64,000 bases of DNA from Acidimicrobiales bacterium mtb01. Its GTDB lineage: Bacteria > Actinomycetota > Acidimicrobiia > Acidimicrobiales > Ilumatobacteraceae. A program made the position numbers and the translations under genes. Under the pieces are notes generated by a model. That model was not told where the DNA came from. It worked only from the letters and a program-made list of their open reading frames with translations, and made no database searches. Shown in pieces: positions 33,908-46,742 of this stretch (the first letter of the stretch is position 1; every line of letters starts with the position of its first letter). The DNA lies in contig NBNI01000002.1 in assembly GCA_004379135.1 (NCBI GenBank), positions 62,001 through 126,000 on the forward strand, read 5' to 3'.

Positions 33908-35419
33908 TCAGCACTCCACGTCGTTATTGGGTGCCTTCAGGTCGATCAAGTAGTCGTCCACCACGTCGCGCGCGCATTTGCTCGCGGTGTAACCCGTGTG
34001 CTGGTTGGCCGTCACCACCACGAGCCGTCCACCTTCGAGCGCCTTCACCATGTTGCGCGTGCTGTCGAGCGGTGTGGACGGATCACCAGTGGTTCCGATC
34101 ACCACGATCGGCCCGGCTCCGCGACCCGTCACGTCGACGCGTGGATCGATCGCGACCGGCCAGAACGTGCATCCGTAGTTGCCCTGCGTCTCCGGCGACA
34201 TGCGCGGTGCGACTTCCTGATAGCGAGGAACGAACGAGTCGGCTTCTTCGATCGTGAAGCGTTCGTCTTCGTCGGCACAGGTGATGGCGATGAACGCCTC
34301 GAGTTCGTTTCCGTACGAGCCGTTGGGCTGGCGTTGGAAGTAGGCGTCGAAGAGCGCGAGAAGAATCGATCCGTTTCCGTCGGCGGCTTCAGCCAGACCG
34401 GCGGCGAGCGTGTCCCAGTACGACTCGTCGTACAGCGCTTGCGCGACGCTGGTGGACGCCATCCCCCGCGTCAGTTCGGGTCGTCCGTCTTCGGTGGGCA
34501 GCGGATTCTCGTCCAACTCGGCCATGAGACGGTCGAACGCTCCTTCGGCGTCACCGTCGTTGTGGAACTTGCACGAGCGTGTGGCCGAGCAGTCGGCGAG
34601 GAACGCGTCGAGCGCCTGCTCGAACCCGCGCTTCTGCTGAACACTCGCCTCCACTGATCCGACGTTCGGATCGGCGGCACCGTCGAGAACGGCCGCGCGA
34701 ACGGTGTCGGGGAACATCGTCGCCCACACCGCACCGAGCTCGCTGCCGTACGACAGCCCGAAGTACGAAATCTTCTCTTCGCCGAGGGCCTGGCGGATTC
34801 GATCCATGTCGCGGGCGACGTTGTTGGTGCCCACGTGATCGATGAACTCGCCGTTCTTGGTGATGCACTCGTCGATGAACTCCTTGGTCAGGTCGATGTT
34901 GAACTGGGCCTCGGTGTCGTCGTCGGGGGTGATGTCTCCCTGCGCGAAGTAGTAGTCGTAGTCGTCGGTGCAGTCGATGGCGGGCTCGGACTCGCCGGTG
35001 CCGCGCGGATCGAAGCCGACGATGTCGAAGTGGTCGAGCAGGCCCTCGCTCAGGATCTGATCGGCGGCCCGGGCCAGGATCGATCCTCCGAATCCGGGTC
35101 CACCCGGATTCATCAGCAGCGAACCGATCCGCTTGTCGGGATCATTGGCGAGGCGCCGTTCGAGGTAGATGGAGATGGTGTCCGAATCCGGGTCGGAATA
35201 GTCGAGGGGAACCTCGAGTGTTCCGCATTCGACCGGCCCGCACTTCTCCCAGTCGATCGTTCCGGCGGCTGTCGTGTCGCCGTCGGACGGGGCATCGGTC
35301 GAGTCGGTTGCGACCGACGACGATTCGGTGGTTTCGGAATCGACGAGCACGACATCGGCATCACCACCACACGAAACGACAACGAGAAGAAAGCCGATGA
35401 CAAGAGTGTTCCGCCGCAT
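33908..35419 (-). CDS. Secreted alpha/beta-hydrolase lipoprotein (tripeptidyl aminopeptidase-like, S33)
   Basis: 503 residues. A lipoprotein signal ends at VVVSC (Cys17), followed by a Ser/Thr/Asp-rich linker. The hydrolase core has the oxyanion motif MNPGGPGFGGS, IVGFDPRGTGES, nucleophile Ser223 in YFGLSYGSELG, Asp in GTTGDPSTPL and His in ANQHTGY. Streptomyces Tap/SlpD-type proteins share this order and release N-terminal tripeptides outside the cell. ATG 35419 has TACCAT 6 nt upstream. The gene is convergent with tRNA-Ser and divergent from the ABC exporter, with only 32 bp between start codons. Confidence 0.9.
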   Translation of the reverse strand: MRRNTLVIGFLLVVVSCGGDADVVLVDSETTESSSVATDSTDAPSDGDTTAAGTIDWEKCGPVECGTLEVPLDYSDPDSDTISIYLERRLANDPDKRIGSLLMNPGGPGFGGSILARAADQILSEGLLDHFDIVGFDPRGTGESEPAIDCTDDYDYYFAQGDITPDDDTEAQFNIDLTKEFIDECITKNGEFIDHVGTNNVARDMDRIRQALGEEKISYFGLSYGSELGAVWATMFPDTVRAAVLDGAADPNVGSVEASVQQKRGFEQALDAFLADCSATRSCKFHNDGDAEGAFDRLMAELDENPLPTEDGRPELTRGMASTSVAQALYDESYWDTLAAGLAEAADGNGSILLALFDAYFQRQPNGSYGNELEAFIAITCADEDERFTIEEADSFVPRYQEVAPRMSPETQGNYGCTFWPVAIDPRVDVTGRGAGPIVVIGTTGDPSTPLDSTRNMVKALEGGRLVVVTANQHTGYTASKCARDVVDDYLIDLKAPNNDVEC

Positions 35420-35425
35420 GCGTCG

Positions 35426-35431
35426 ATGGTA
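35426..35431 (-). promoter_or_regulatory. -10 box of the lipoprotein hydrolase
   Basis: TACCAT on the minus strand, 6 nt before ATG 35419; 8 bases from the divergent -10 at 35440. Confidence 0.45.
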
Positions 35432-35439
35432 GGTGAAAG

Positions 35440-35445
35440 TAACCT
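35440..35445 (+). promoter_or_regulatory. -10 box of the ABC exporter
   Basis: TAACCT, 6 nt before GTG 35452. Confidence 0.45.
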
Positions 35446-35451
35446 CGCAGC

Positions 35452-37314
35452 GTGCGCATGAACCCTCACATGATGATGCCGGGTGACGCATCGGCGGTGA
35501 AGGGCCGTCGCATCGAGCGCGCGGCGTTGCAGAGAGTATGGATCTTCGCGCGGCCGTACCGCGCGAGCATCTTCGGATTCCTGGCGACCATTCTCGTGGC
35601 GGCCTTGGTCGCCCTCGTCCCGCCATTCGTGTTCAGAGCAATCATCGACGATGCGATTCCCGACGGATCGCGGTCGCGTATCTGGACGCTGGCTCTCTTC
35701 GCGGTCGGTGCGGCGATCGTCGACGCCGTTCTCGCGATCGGCCAGCGCTGGTATTCGGCCCGGATCGGCGAAGGCCTCATCTACGACCTGCGGGTCGCGC
35801 TGTTCGACAAGGTCCAGCGCATGCCGGTGGCGTTCTTCACGCGCACGCAGACCGGTTCGCTGATCAGCCGTCTCAACAACGACGTGATCGGAGCGCAGAC
35901 GGCCGTCACGTCCACTCTGGGAAGTGTCGTGAGCAACGTCGTGGTGCTGGTGACCACGCTCGCGGCCATGATCGCGCTCGAATGGCGACTCACCCTCATC
36001 GCCTTGATCGTTCTTCCAGTGTTCGTGGTGCCCGCTCGTCGCGTGGGCAACAAACTCCAAGAGATCGCGCGCGAGCAGATGGGTCTCAATGCGCAGATGA
36101 ACACGCAGATGTCCGAGCGGTTCAACGTGGCCGGTGCGATGCTGGTGAAGTTGTTCGGTCGTCACGATCGCGAGGTCGGCGAATTCTCGGGTCGGGCCGC
36201 CGGAGTTCGCGACACCGGCATCCGCTCGGCGATGTACGGACGTGTGTTCTTCGTGGCGCTCGGTCTCGTCGGTGCGCTCGGTGCGGTGGCGGTGTACGGC
36301 ATCGGTGCTCAGTTGGTGGTGTCGGGTGACATCACGTCGGGAACCCTCGTGGCTCTGGCCGCGCTGGTGGCGCGCGTGTACCAGCCGCTCACCGGTCTCA
36401 CGAATGCCCGCGTCGATCTGCTCACCTCGTTCGTCAGTTTCGAGCGCGTGTTCGAGGTGCTCGATGCTCCCGTGGCGATCGTCGACAAACCGGGGGCGGT
36501 CGATCTCGTCGATCCGCGCGGTCGTGTCGAACTCGATCGGGTCACGTTCCGCTATCCCCCGGCCTCGGCCGTCTCGATCGCATCGCTCGAAACACCGGGA
36601 GCGCCCACCGGCGATCCCGATCGCGACGTGCTGCACGGTGTGTCTCTCACGATCGAGCCCGGCGAGACGGTCGCCCTCGTCGGTTCGTCGGGATCGGGCA
36701 AGACCACTCTCGCGTCGCTCATTCCTCGGCTCTACGACGTCACCGGTGGCGCCGTTCGCATCGATGGCAACGATGTACGCGACCTCACCGGGCACACGCT
36801 TCGCGCCGCCATCGGTGTGGTGTCGCAGGACCCGCATCTCTTCCACGAGAGCATCGAGTCGAATCTGCGCTACGTGAAGGAAGGTGCGAGTGCGGCCGAC
36901 ATCGAAGAAGCGTGTCGGCGCGCGCGGATCCACGACACGATCGCCGCTCTCCCTGACGGTTACGCGACCGTCGTGGGCGAGCGGGGTTATCGACTATCGG
37001 GTGGCGAGAAGCAGCGCTTGGCCATCGCCCGTCTTCTCCTGAAGGATCCCGCGGTCATGATCCTCGACGAAGCGACGAGTCATCTCGACAACGAGAACGA
37101 GGCGCTCGTTCAGAGTGCGCTCGACGACGCCATGCGTGGTCGCACAGCCATCGTGATCGCGCATCGACTCTCCACCATCAAGGATGCCGACCGCATCGTG
37201 GTTCTCGATGACGGACGAATCGTCGAGCAGGGAACGCACGACGAGCTGATGGCGATCGACGGCACGTACGCGCGCCAGGTTCGGGCCGGCAGCCTGTTCT
37301 CCGTCACGAACTGA
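35452..37314 (+). CDS. ABC exporter, fused membrane and ATPase domains (MsbA/LmrA type)
   Basis: 620 residues: six membrane helices (~35-320) with the long cytoplasmic helices of type IV exporters, then an ATPase domain with Walker A GSSGSGKTT, Q-loop VVSQDPHLFHE, signature LSGGEKQR, Walker B VMILDEATSHLD and switch His in IAHRLSTI. A half-transporter that would act as a dimer exporting lipid, drug or peptide. An insertion with SIASLETPGAPTGDPDRD lies just before the Walker A strand. GTG 35452 is supported by the TAACCT box; ATG 35458 is possible. Confidence 0.93.
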   Translation: MRMNPHMMMPGDASAVKGRRIERAALQRVWIFARPYRASIFGFLATILVAALVALVPPFVFRAIIDDAIPDGSRSRIWTLALFAVGAAIVDAVLAIGQRWYSARIGEGLIYDLRVALFDKVQRMPVAFFTRTQTGSLISRLNNDVIGAQTAVTSTLGSVVSNVVVLVTTLAAMIALEWRLTLIALIVLPVFVVPARRVGNKLQEIAREQMGLNAQMNTQMSERFNVAGAMLVKLFGRHDREVGEFSGRAAGVRDTGIRSAMYGRVFFVALGLVGALGAVAVYGIGAQLVVSGDITSGTLVALAALVARVYQPLTGLTNARVDLLTSFVSFERVFEVLDAPVAIVDKPGAVDLVDPRGRVELDRVTFRYPPASAVSIASLETPGAPTGDPDRDVLHGVSLTIEPGETVALVGSSGSGKTTLASLIPRLYDVTGGAVRIDGNDVRDLTGHTLRAAIGVVSQDPHLFHESIESNLRYVKEGASAADIEEACRRARIHDTIAALPDGYATVVGERGYRLSGGEKQRLAIARLLLKDPAVMILDEATSHLDNENEALVQSALDDAMRGRTAIVIAHRLSTIKDADRIVVLDDGRIVEQGTHDELMAIDGTYARQVRAGSLFSVTN

Positions 37315-37329
37315 CGTCGGCGACTCGAG

Positions 37330-39090
<1,761 letters not shown>

Positions 39091-39096
39091 GTCGTC

Positions 39097-39102
39097 ATTG
39101 TG
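39097..39102 (-). promoter_or_regulatory. -10 box of the amidohydrolase
   Basis: CACAAT on the minus strand, 6 nt before ATG 39090. Confidence 0.45.
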
Positions 39103-39165
39103 GCCGATTCGGATGGTGGTGTCAGCAGGGGAGAGGAACCGAAGACATGAGACGAGAGGATAGGA

Positions 39166-39186
39166 CTTGAGTCACTTCGACTGAAG
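39166..39186. promoter_or_regulatory. HAIR operator (HspR binding site)
   Basis: CTTGAGT-N7-ACTGAAG differs at one base from the HAIR consensus CTTGAGT-N7-ACTCAAG. It lies 155-175 bp upstream of dnaK and just before a candidate promoter. The hspR gene is in the operon it would control, giving an autoregulated heat-shock circuit. Confidence 0.85.
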
Positions 39187-39202
39187 ATTCGACTTTTCCG
39201 GG

Positions 39203-39231
39203 TTGTCCATCCCGACGACCCCGGCTAACTT
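39203..39231 (+). promoter_or_regulatory. Candidate dnaK promoter
   Basis: TTGTCC (39203-39208), a 17-base spacer and TAACTT (39226-39231) predict a start near 39238, about 50 bp after the HAIR site. The match to consensus is moderate. Confidence 0.45.
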
Positions 39232-39238
39232 GACACGC

Positions 39239-39281
39239 ACCGACGCAGGTTTCCGACACCCCCCGGGAAATCTGCGTCGGT
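39239..39281 (+). other. Strong hairpin at the predicted 5' end of dnaK mRNA
   Basis: A 16-bp stem pairs ACCGACGCAGGTTTCC with GGAAATCTGCGTCGGT (one G-U pair) around an 11-base loop. It begins one base after the predicted transcript start. No T run follows, so it is not an intrinsic terminator; a 5' stabilising stem or a temperature-responsive structure is possible. Confidence 0.6.
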
Positions 39282-39340
39282 CCAACACCCCCGAACCCGG
39301 CAGGTCGGCCTCCCGGGACCCCAGTGAGAGGTTCATCACC

Positions 39341-41182
<1,842 letters not shown>

Positions 41183-41191
41183 GGCGTCGTC

Positions 41192-41725
41192 GTGGATGCC
41201 GACATGGTCGACGGCGAGGCGCCGATCACCGAGTCAGTCGACGAGCCGGTCGCGGAGTCGGACGACGCCTCCGGAGTCGTTGTCGAGGACGCCGTCGAAC
41301 TCGATGCCGCGACGTTGCTGGCCGAGCGCGATTCGTTCCGCGACATCGCCCAGCGCCTGCAGGCCGACTTCGAGAACTACCGCAAGCGTGTGAGCAGTCA
41401 GACCGCCGACGAAGTCGAGCGGGCCACCGGACGTCTCGCCGAAGCGTTGTTGCCCGTTCTCGACGCGTGCGAAGCGGCGTTCGTCGCCCACCCGGCCGAG
41501 GTCGAGCCGTTGTTCAATCTGTTGTTGGGTGAACTCCGCAAGCAGGGCCTCGAAGGGATGAACCTCAACGGGCAGGCCTTCGATCCGAACCTTGCCGAAG
41601 CGGTGATGCGCGAGGACGGCGAGGGCGACGGCAATGGCAACGCGATCGTCACCGACGTCATGAGGTCGGGCTACACGTGGAAGGGACGCGTTCTGCGCGC
41701 CGCACTCGTCAAGGTGCGCGGCTGA
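41192..41725 (+). CDS. grpE: Nucleotide exchange factor GrpE
   Basis: 177 residues. A long acidic N-terminus (~1-40) leads into the dimeric coiled coil (LLAERDSFRDIAQRLQADFENYRKRVSSQT), and the beta-wing domain ends with GMNLNGQAFDPNLAEAVMREDGEGDG and GYTWKGRVLRAALVKV. It releases ADP from DnaK. GTG 41192 lies 9 bases after dnaK with an AAGG upstream. The FDP and GY-KGRVLRPA-like signature is intact apart from A for P in the last motif. Confidence 0.95.
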   Translation: MDADMVDGEAPITESVDEPVAESDDASGVVVEDAVELDAATLLAERDSFRDIAQRLQADFENYRKRVSSQTADEVERATGRLAEALLPVLDACEAAFVAHPAEVEPLFNLLLGELRKQGLEGMNLNGQAFDPNLAEAVMREDGEGDGNGNAIVTDVMRSGYTWKGRVLRAALVKVRG

Positions 41726-41770
41726 CGTCGCGGTACTGATCGTTCACGGCCGGGGAGAGGAGGGGACACG

Positions 41771-42880
41771 ATGACAGCACAGCGCGAGTGGTACGAGAAG
41801 GACTACTACGCCGTGCTCGGTGTCCCGTCCGACGCCTCGGCCAAGGACATCACGAAGGCCTACCGCAAACTCGCGCGCGAGAATCATCCCGACGCTAATC
41901 CCGGCAACGCCGAGGCCGAGGAGCGGTTCAAGGAGATCTCGGCCGCCTACGACGTTCTCTCCGACGACGACAAGCGGCGCGAATACGACGAAGTTCGGCG
42001 TATGGGTCCGATGGGAATGGGCAACATGCGTTTCACCGTCGGCGGTGAGGCCGGTTCGTTCGAAGATCTGTTCCGGATGTTCTCGGGCGGTCGCAGCCGA
42101 AGTGGTCGTCCGTCCACCGGAGTGAGTCCGCGACGCGGCTCCGACCTCGAGACGCAACTCATGCTCGACTTCGAAGAGGCCGCTCTCGGTGTCACCACCG
42201 CGGTGCATCTCACAAGCGACGATCGTTGCCAGACCTGCAGTGGCTCGGGTGCGCGACCGGGTTCGAAGGTCGAAGTGTGCTCGCAGTGCAGTGGTCGTGG
42301 GCAGGTCGAGGACAATCAGGGCTTCTTCGCGTTCGCGAGTCCGTGCGGTCGATGCAGCGGTCGTGGCAACGTCATCAAGGATCCGTGCGGGGTGTGCCGC
42401 GGCACCGGGATCGAGAAGCGAGCCCGTGAAGTGAAGGTGCGCGTGCCGGCGGGTATCGCGAACGGCCAACGAATTCGCCTGGCCGGTCGGGGCGAGCCCG
42501 GTCGCAACGGCGGCCCGGCGGGCGATTTGTTCATCGTGTGTCATGTGAGCGGTCATGAGTTGTTCGGTCGCGACGGCGACAATCTCACCGTGCGCGTTCC
42601 GATTTCGTTCGCCGAGGCGGCTCTCGGGGCCGACATCGAGGTCCCGACGTTGTCGAGCGAAGGCGTGACTCTGCGCATCAAGCCGGGGACGCAGAGCGGT
42701 TCGCGTCATCGCGTGAAGGGTCGCGGAATCGAAACCGCCAAGGGAAAGGGCGATCTGATCGTCACCGTCGACGTGGTGGTGCCAACGTCGTTGTCCGACG
42801 ACGAGAAGAAGGCCATCGAGGAGCTGGCTGCATTGTCGTCGGACGATCCCCGTGAGAAGTTGAATAGGAATCGAAAGTAA
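41771..42880 (+). CDS. dnaJ: Co-chaperone DnaJ
   Basis: 369 residues. The J domain has the HPD motif (His39-Asp41 in RENHPDANPGN). A Gly/Met-rich segment follows, then four zinc-finger repeats: CQTCSGSG, CSQCSGRG, CGRCSGRG and CGVCRGTG, and the substrate-binding C-terminal domains. It stimulates DnaK ATPase and delivers clients. The ATG is preceded by GGAGAGGAGGGG, one of the strongest ribosome sites in the window. hspR follows without a gap. Confidence 0.97.
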   Translation: MTAQREWYEKDYYAVLGVPSDASAKDITKAYRKLARENHPDANPGNAEAEERFKEISAAYDVLSDDDKRREYDEVRRMGPMGMGNMRFTVGGEAGSFEDLFRMFSGGRSRSGRPSTGVSPRRGSDLETQLMLDFEEAALGVTTAVHLTSDDRCQTCSGSGARPGSKVEVCSQCSGRGQVEDNQGFFAFASPCGRCSGRGNVIKDPCGVCRGTGIEKRAREVKVRVPAGIANGQRIRLAGRGEPGRNGGPAGDLFIVCHVSGHELFGRDGDNLTVRVPISFAEAALGADIEVPTLSSEGVTLRIKPGTQSGSRHRVKGRGIETAKGKGDLIVTVDVVVPTSLSDDEKKAIEELAALSSDDPREKLNRNRK

Positions 42881-43300
42881 GTGGTGATGAACGTGCCAGG
42901 TCGAGAGCAGACGATGTACGTGATTTCGGTGGCCGCCGAACTCGCGGGCATGCATCCGCAGACTCTGCGCATCTACGAACGTCGCGGTTTGCTGCAGCCC
43001 GCGCGTACTCGTGGAGGCGACCGCCGCTATTCCGAGGCCGACATCGCCCGTTTGCGGCGAATCGCCGAACTCACCGCTGCGGGCATGAACGTCGAGGGAA
43101 TCAGGCGCATCATGGATCTCGAGGCCGAGGTCGCTCGTTTGCGCGACGAGGTCGATCGCCTGCGGTTGCTGGCCGCCCAGGCCATTTCGGCGGCCGATCC
43201 CAACGCGAGTCGGTCGGGCGGACTCGTTCCGTTGCGCCAGCAGGTCGCAGTGTTCGGCCAGGTTCCTCCCGTGCTCCGTCGTGGACGGAGGCAACCATGA
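42881..43300 (+). CDS. hspR: Heat-shock repressor HspR (MerR family)
   Basis: About 139 residues. The winged helix-turn-helix YVISVAAELAGMHPQTLRIYERRGLLQPARTRGGDRRYSEADI is the HspR form of the MerR domain; a coiled coil (LEAEVARLRDEVDRLRLLAAQA) follows and the tail is short. HspR binds HAIR sites with DnaK as co-repressor in Streptomyces, so the near-perfect HAIR upstream of dnaK is its likely target. GTG 42881 directly follows the dnaJ stop; GTG 42884 or ATG 42887 are alternatives. The stop overlaps the DUF3445 start. Confidence 0.95.
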   Translation: MVMNVPGREQTMYVISVAAELAGMHPQTLRIYERRGLLQPARTRGGDRRYSEADIARLRRIAELTAAGMNVEGIRRIMDLEAEVARLRDEVDRLRLLAAQAISAADPNASRSGGLVPLRQQVAVFGQVPPVLRRGRRQP

Positions 43301-44238
43301 CCGACGTCGTGCGCAACGCACCCGACTATCAGCCGTACGTCGCGGGCTCGTTCCGCTGGCGTCTCGGCCTTCGTCAGCTCGACCTGACCGATTGGATCCA
43401 GATCGGCGACGACTACGACCACGAGATGGAACGCAAGGATCATGTGCTCCGCGATCACTTCGACACCGCGGTGGGTGTTCTGCCCGGGATCGAACCCGAG
43501 TCGGCCGAGATCCTCGAGGCGCTCGTCGATCATCTCTGTGCCCAGTGGCCGCAGTGGTTCGCTCGCTCCGGAGACGATGTGGTGAATCTCCACCGGAACG
43601 AACGATTCCGCATCGCCCCTCACGCCGACGGTCGGTGGTCCGAGCATCCGCTGTCGATCGCCGGCCGCCTCGTGCAGGAAGACATGGCACTGCTCGTCGA
43701 ACGCGACGGCCGTCTCGTGTTCGGCGGCGGAACCGTGTGCTTCCCCAATCGGTGGAACCTCGCGTCGAAACTCGGCCAGTCGATGGCCGATGTGCACGCT
43801 CCGGTGTCCCGACTCAACGAGCAACTCGAGTCGACCATCGACGAGTTCTTCGTGCGGCTCACGCCCGCCCGCCCGTTCTGGCGTCTCGGTTGGGGAGTGC
43901 TCGACACCGACGAGCCGTACCAACCGCTCGACGGCACGGCACCGGTCGCTCCACCCATTCCCGATGTGGGCGACCCGACCACACCCGATCGACTGTTCCT
44001 GCGCGTCGAACGCGAAACCTTGCGGCGGTTCGCGCGAACGAATTGCATCCTGTTCACCATCCGCACGTACATCCGGCCGCTGCGGCATCTGGCCGATCGT
44101 CCCGACGATGCGGCGCGCCTGGCCGACGCGCTCGTGAATCTTCCCGACGACGTCGCCGATTACAAGCAGATCAGTGCACTGTCCGAGTCCGCTCGTCACT
44201 GGCTGTCTTCGGTGGCAGCCAACCGATCGACCATCTGA
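43297..44238 (+). CDS. DUF3445 protein (heme-dependent oxidative N-demethylase-like)
   Basis: 313 residues. [51 protein letters not shown] (central third, ~125-175) and [19 protein letters not shown] match the pattern of DUF3445, a family that includes the alpha subunit of the heme-dependent dimethylamine N-demethylase. [19 protein letters not shown] near the end is also conserved. The activity is not established for most members. Its ATG overlaps the hspR stop and its own stop runs into the clpB ribosome site, so it is embedded in the heat-shock operon. Confidence 0.78.
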   Translation: MTDVVRNAPDYQPYVAGSFRWRLGLRQLDLTDWIQIGDDYDHEMERKDHVLRDHFDTAVGVLPGIEPESAEILEALVDHLCAQWPQWFARSGDDVVNLHRNERFRIAPHADGRWSEHPLSIAGRLVQEDMALLVERDGRLVFGGGTVCFPNRWNLASKLGQSMADVHAPVSRLNEQLESTIDEFFVRLTPARPFWRLGWGVLDTDEPYQPLDGTAPVAPPIPDVGDPTTPDRLFLRVERETLRRFARTNCILFTIRTYIRPLRHLADRPDDAARLADALVNLPDDVADYKQISALSESARHWLSSVAANRSTI

Positions 44239-44251
44239 GGAGGTAGCGATC

Positions 44252-46735
44252 ATGGCAATCAACCCGAAGCAATGGACCCACAAGACCCAGGAGGCGGTGG
44301 CGGCCGCTCTCGATCAGGCGAAGTCACTCTCCAATCCGGAGATCACTCCCGATCACGTGATGGCGGCCATCGCACGGCAGGACGACACGATCGTTCCGGC
44401 GGTCCTGTCGAAGTTGGGTCTCGCGCCGCTCATGGTGCGCAACCAGGCCGATGAGGCCGTGGCCAAACTGCCCAAGGCCTACGGCGGTGAAGAGCCGCGG
44501 ATGAACCGCGAACTCAACAACGTGTTCGACAACGCCGAGCGGTATCGCAAGGATTTCAAGGACGACTTCTTGTCGGTCGAGCATCTGCTGCTGGCGATGA
44601 ACCAGCGACTCGGCGTCGGCAGCGAAGAACTCCTGCAGGCGTTGCGCGACGTGCGCGGCAGCCACCGCGTCACGAGCCAGAACCCCGAGGACCAGTTCCA
44701 GGCCCTCGAGAAGTACGGACAGGATCTCACCAAGCGCGCGCGTGACGGGAAGATCGACCCGGTCATCGGTCGTGACGAGGAGATCCGACGCGTCATCCAG
44801 GTCCTGAGCCGTCGCACCAAGAACAATCCGGTTCTCATCGGCGAGCCCGGTGTGGGCAAGACCGCGATCGTCGAGGGTCTGGCTCGTCGCATCGCCGACG
44901 GCGACGTCCCCGAAGGTCTGAAGAACAAGAGGCTCATCTCACTCGACATCGCCGCCCTCCTGGCCGGTGCGAAGTATCGCGGTGAATTCGAGGAGCGGCT
45001 CAAGGCCGTCCTCAAGGAGATCACCGATTCGGCTGGTGAAGTGATCACGTTCGTCGATGAATTGCACACCATCGTCGGCGCCGGTGGAGCCGAGGGCGCC
45101 ATGGACGCCGGCAACATGATCAAGCCGATGTTGGCGCGCGGCGAGTTGCGCATGATCGGTGCCACCACGCTCGACGAGTACCGCAAGTACGTCGAGAAGG
45201 ATCCGGCGCTCGAACGTCGCTTCCAGCAGGTGTACGTGGGCGAGCCCACCGTGGAGGACACCATCGCGATCCTGCGCGGGTTGAAGGAGCGCTACGAGGT
45301 CCATCACGGTGTTCGAATCCAGGACTCGGCCCTGGTGAGCGCCGCGGTGCTCTCGAATCGCTATCTCACCAATCGTTTCCTCCCTGACAAGGCGATCGAC
45401 CTGGTGGACGAGTCGGCCAGCAAGTTGCGCATCGAGATCGACTCGCTGCCCACCGAGATCGACATCGTCGAACGCCGCATCCTCCAGTTGGAGATCGAGA
45501 AGGTGGCTCTCGACAAGGAGACCGACTCGGCATCGAAGGAACGCTTGGGTGCGCTGAACGACGAACTCGTCCTTCTCCAGCGTCAGTCGGCCGAGATGCG
45601 CGAGCACTGGCAGCAGGAGAAGGACGCCATCGCCGCCATTCGCAACCTGAAGGAAGAACTCGAGCAGGTGCGCGGCGCGATCGAGCGCGAAACCGACCTC
45701 AACAAGGTCGCCGAGATGCAGTACGGGCGCATGCCCGAAATCGAACGGCGCATCGCCGAGGCGACCACGCACCTCGATTCGCTGCAGACCGGCAACAAGA
45801 TGTTGAAGGAAGAGGTCGACGCCGAAGACATCGCCGAAGTGGTGAGCAAGTGGACCGGTGTGCCGGTCACCCGCCTCATGGAAGGCGAGATGTCGAAACT
45901 CGTCCATCTCGAAGACCTCCTGCATCAGCGCGTGGTGGGTCAGCACGAGGCGGTCGTCGCGGTGTCCAACGCGATCCGGCGCAGTCGAGCCGGTCTCTCC
46001 GATCCCAACCGTCCGATCGGTTCGTTCCTCTTCCTCGGTCCCACCGGTGTCGGCAAGACCGAGTTGGCGCGGGCGGTGGCCGAGTTCCTGTTCGACGACG
46101 AGCGGGCCATGGTGCGCATCGACATGGGCGAGTACATGGAGAAGCACTCGGTGTCGCGTCTGGTGGGAGCGCCCCCCGGATACGTCGGTTACGACGAGGG
46201 CGGTCAGCTCACCGAGGCGGTTCGCCGCCGCCCGTACAGCGTGGTTCTGCTCGACGAGATCGAGAAGGCCCACCCCGATGTGTTCAACATCTTGTTGCAG
46301 GTGCTCGACGACGGTCGTCTCACCGACGGTCAGGGCCGCACGGTCGACTTCACCAACGTGGTCGTGGTCATGACCTCCAACCTTCCGGGTGAGCCGATCG
46401 AGTACTTCAAGCCCGAATTCGTGAACCGCATCGACGAGATCATCCGTTTCCGGCCGCTCGACGAGAGCGATCTGTCGAAGATCGTCGAGATCCAGGTGGA
46501 GCGCCTCCGCAAGCGTCTGGCCGATCGGCGCATCACTCTCAACGTGAGCCCCGAGGCCATGGCCAAGTTGGCTCGCGACGGTTACGACCCGTCCTTCGGC
46601 GCCCGACCGCTGAAGCGTGTGATCCAGAAGGTCATCGGCGACAACGCCTCGATCCTCATTCTCGAGGGCAAGGTGGCCGAGGACGGAATGATCAACGTCG
46701 AAGTGCAGGACGACCGGATCGTCCTGCATTCGTGA
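44252..46735 (+). CDS. clpB: ATP-dependent disaggregase ClpB
   Basis: 827 residues. The N-domain (~1-145) is followed by AAA-1 with Walker A GEPGVGKT (197-204), the M-domain coiled coil (~400-520), and AAA-2 with Walker A GPTGVGKT, Walker [15 protein letters not shown] and the C-terminal [15 protein letters not shown]. It is somewhat shorter than the usual 850-870 because the segment between MTSNLPGE and [12 protein letters not shown] is nearly absent. ClpB resolves aggregates with DnaK. ATG 44252 has GAGGAGGT 7 bases upstream. Placement in the dnaK operon suggests joint HspR control. Confidence 0.97.
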   Translation: MAINPKQWTHKTQEAVAAALDQAKSLSNPEITPDHVMAAIARQDDTIVPAVLSKLGLAPLMVRNQADEAVAKLPKAYGGEEPRMNRELNNVFDNAERYRKDFKDDFLSVEHLLLAMNQRLGVGSEELLQALRDVRGSHRVTSQNPEDQFQALEKYGQDLTKRARDGKIDPVIGRDEEIRRVIQVLSRRTKNNPVLIGEPGVGKTAIVEGLARRIADGDVPEGLKNKRLISLDIAALLAGAKYRGEFEERLKAVLKEITDSAGEVITFVDELHTIVGAGGAEGAMDAGNMIKPMLARGELRMIGATTLDEYRKYVEKDPALERRFQQVYVGEPTVEDTIAILRGLKERYEVHHGVRIQDSALVSAAVLSNRYLTNRFLPDKAIDLVDESASKLRIEIDSLPTEIDIVERRILQLEIEKVALDKETDSASKERLGALNDELVLLQRQSAEMREHWQQEKDAIAAIRNLKEELEQVRGAIERETDLNKVAEMQYGRMPEIERRIAEATTHLDSLQTGNKMLKEEVDAEDIAEVVSKWTGVPVTRLMEGEMSKLVHLEDLLHQRVVGQHEAVVAVSNAIRRSRAGLSDPNRPIGSFLFLGPTGVGKTELARAVAEFLFDDERAMVRIDMGEYMEKHSVSRLVGAPPGYVGYDEGGQLTEAVRRRPYSVVLLDEIEKAHPDVFNILLQVLDDGRLTDGQGRTVDFTNVVVVMTSNLPGEPIEYFKPEFVNRIDEIIRFRPLDESDLSKIVEIQVERLRKRLADRRITLNVSPEAMAKLARDGYDPSFGARPLKRVIQKVIGDNASILILEGKVAEDGMINVEVQDDRIVLHS

Positions 46736-46742
46736 CGTTCGG

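Noticed and set aside
41744-43690. 648-codon open frame antisense to dnaJ and hspR
   Set aside because: Opposite strand has complete DnaJ zinc fingers and HspR; the antisense product has no domain.
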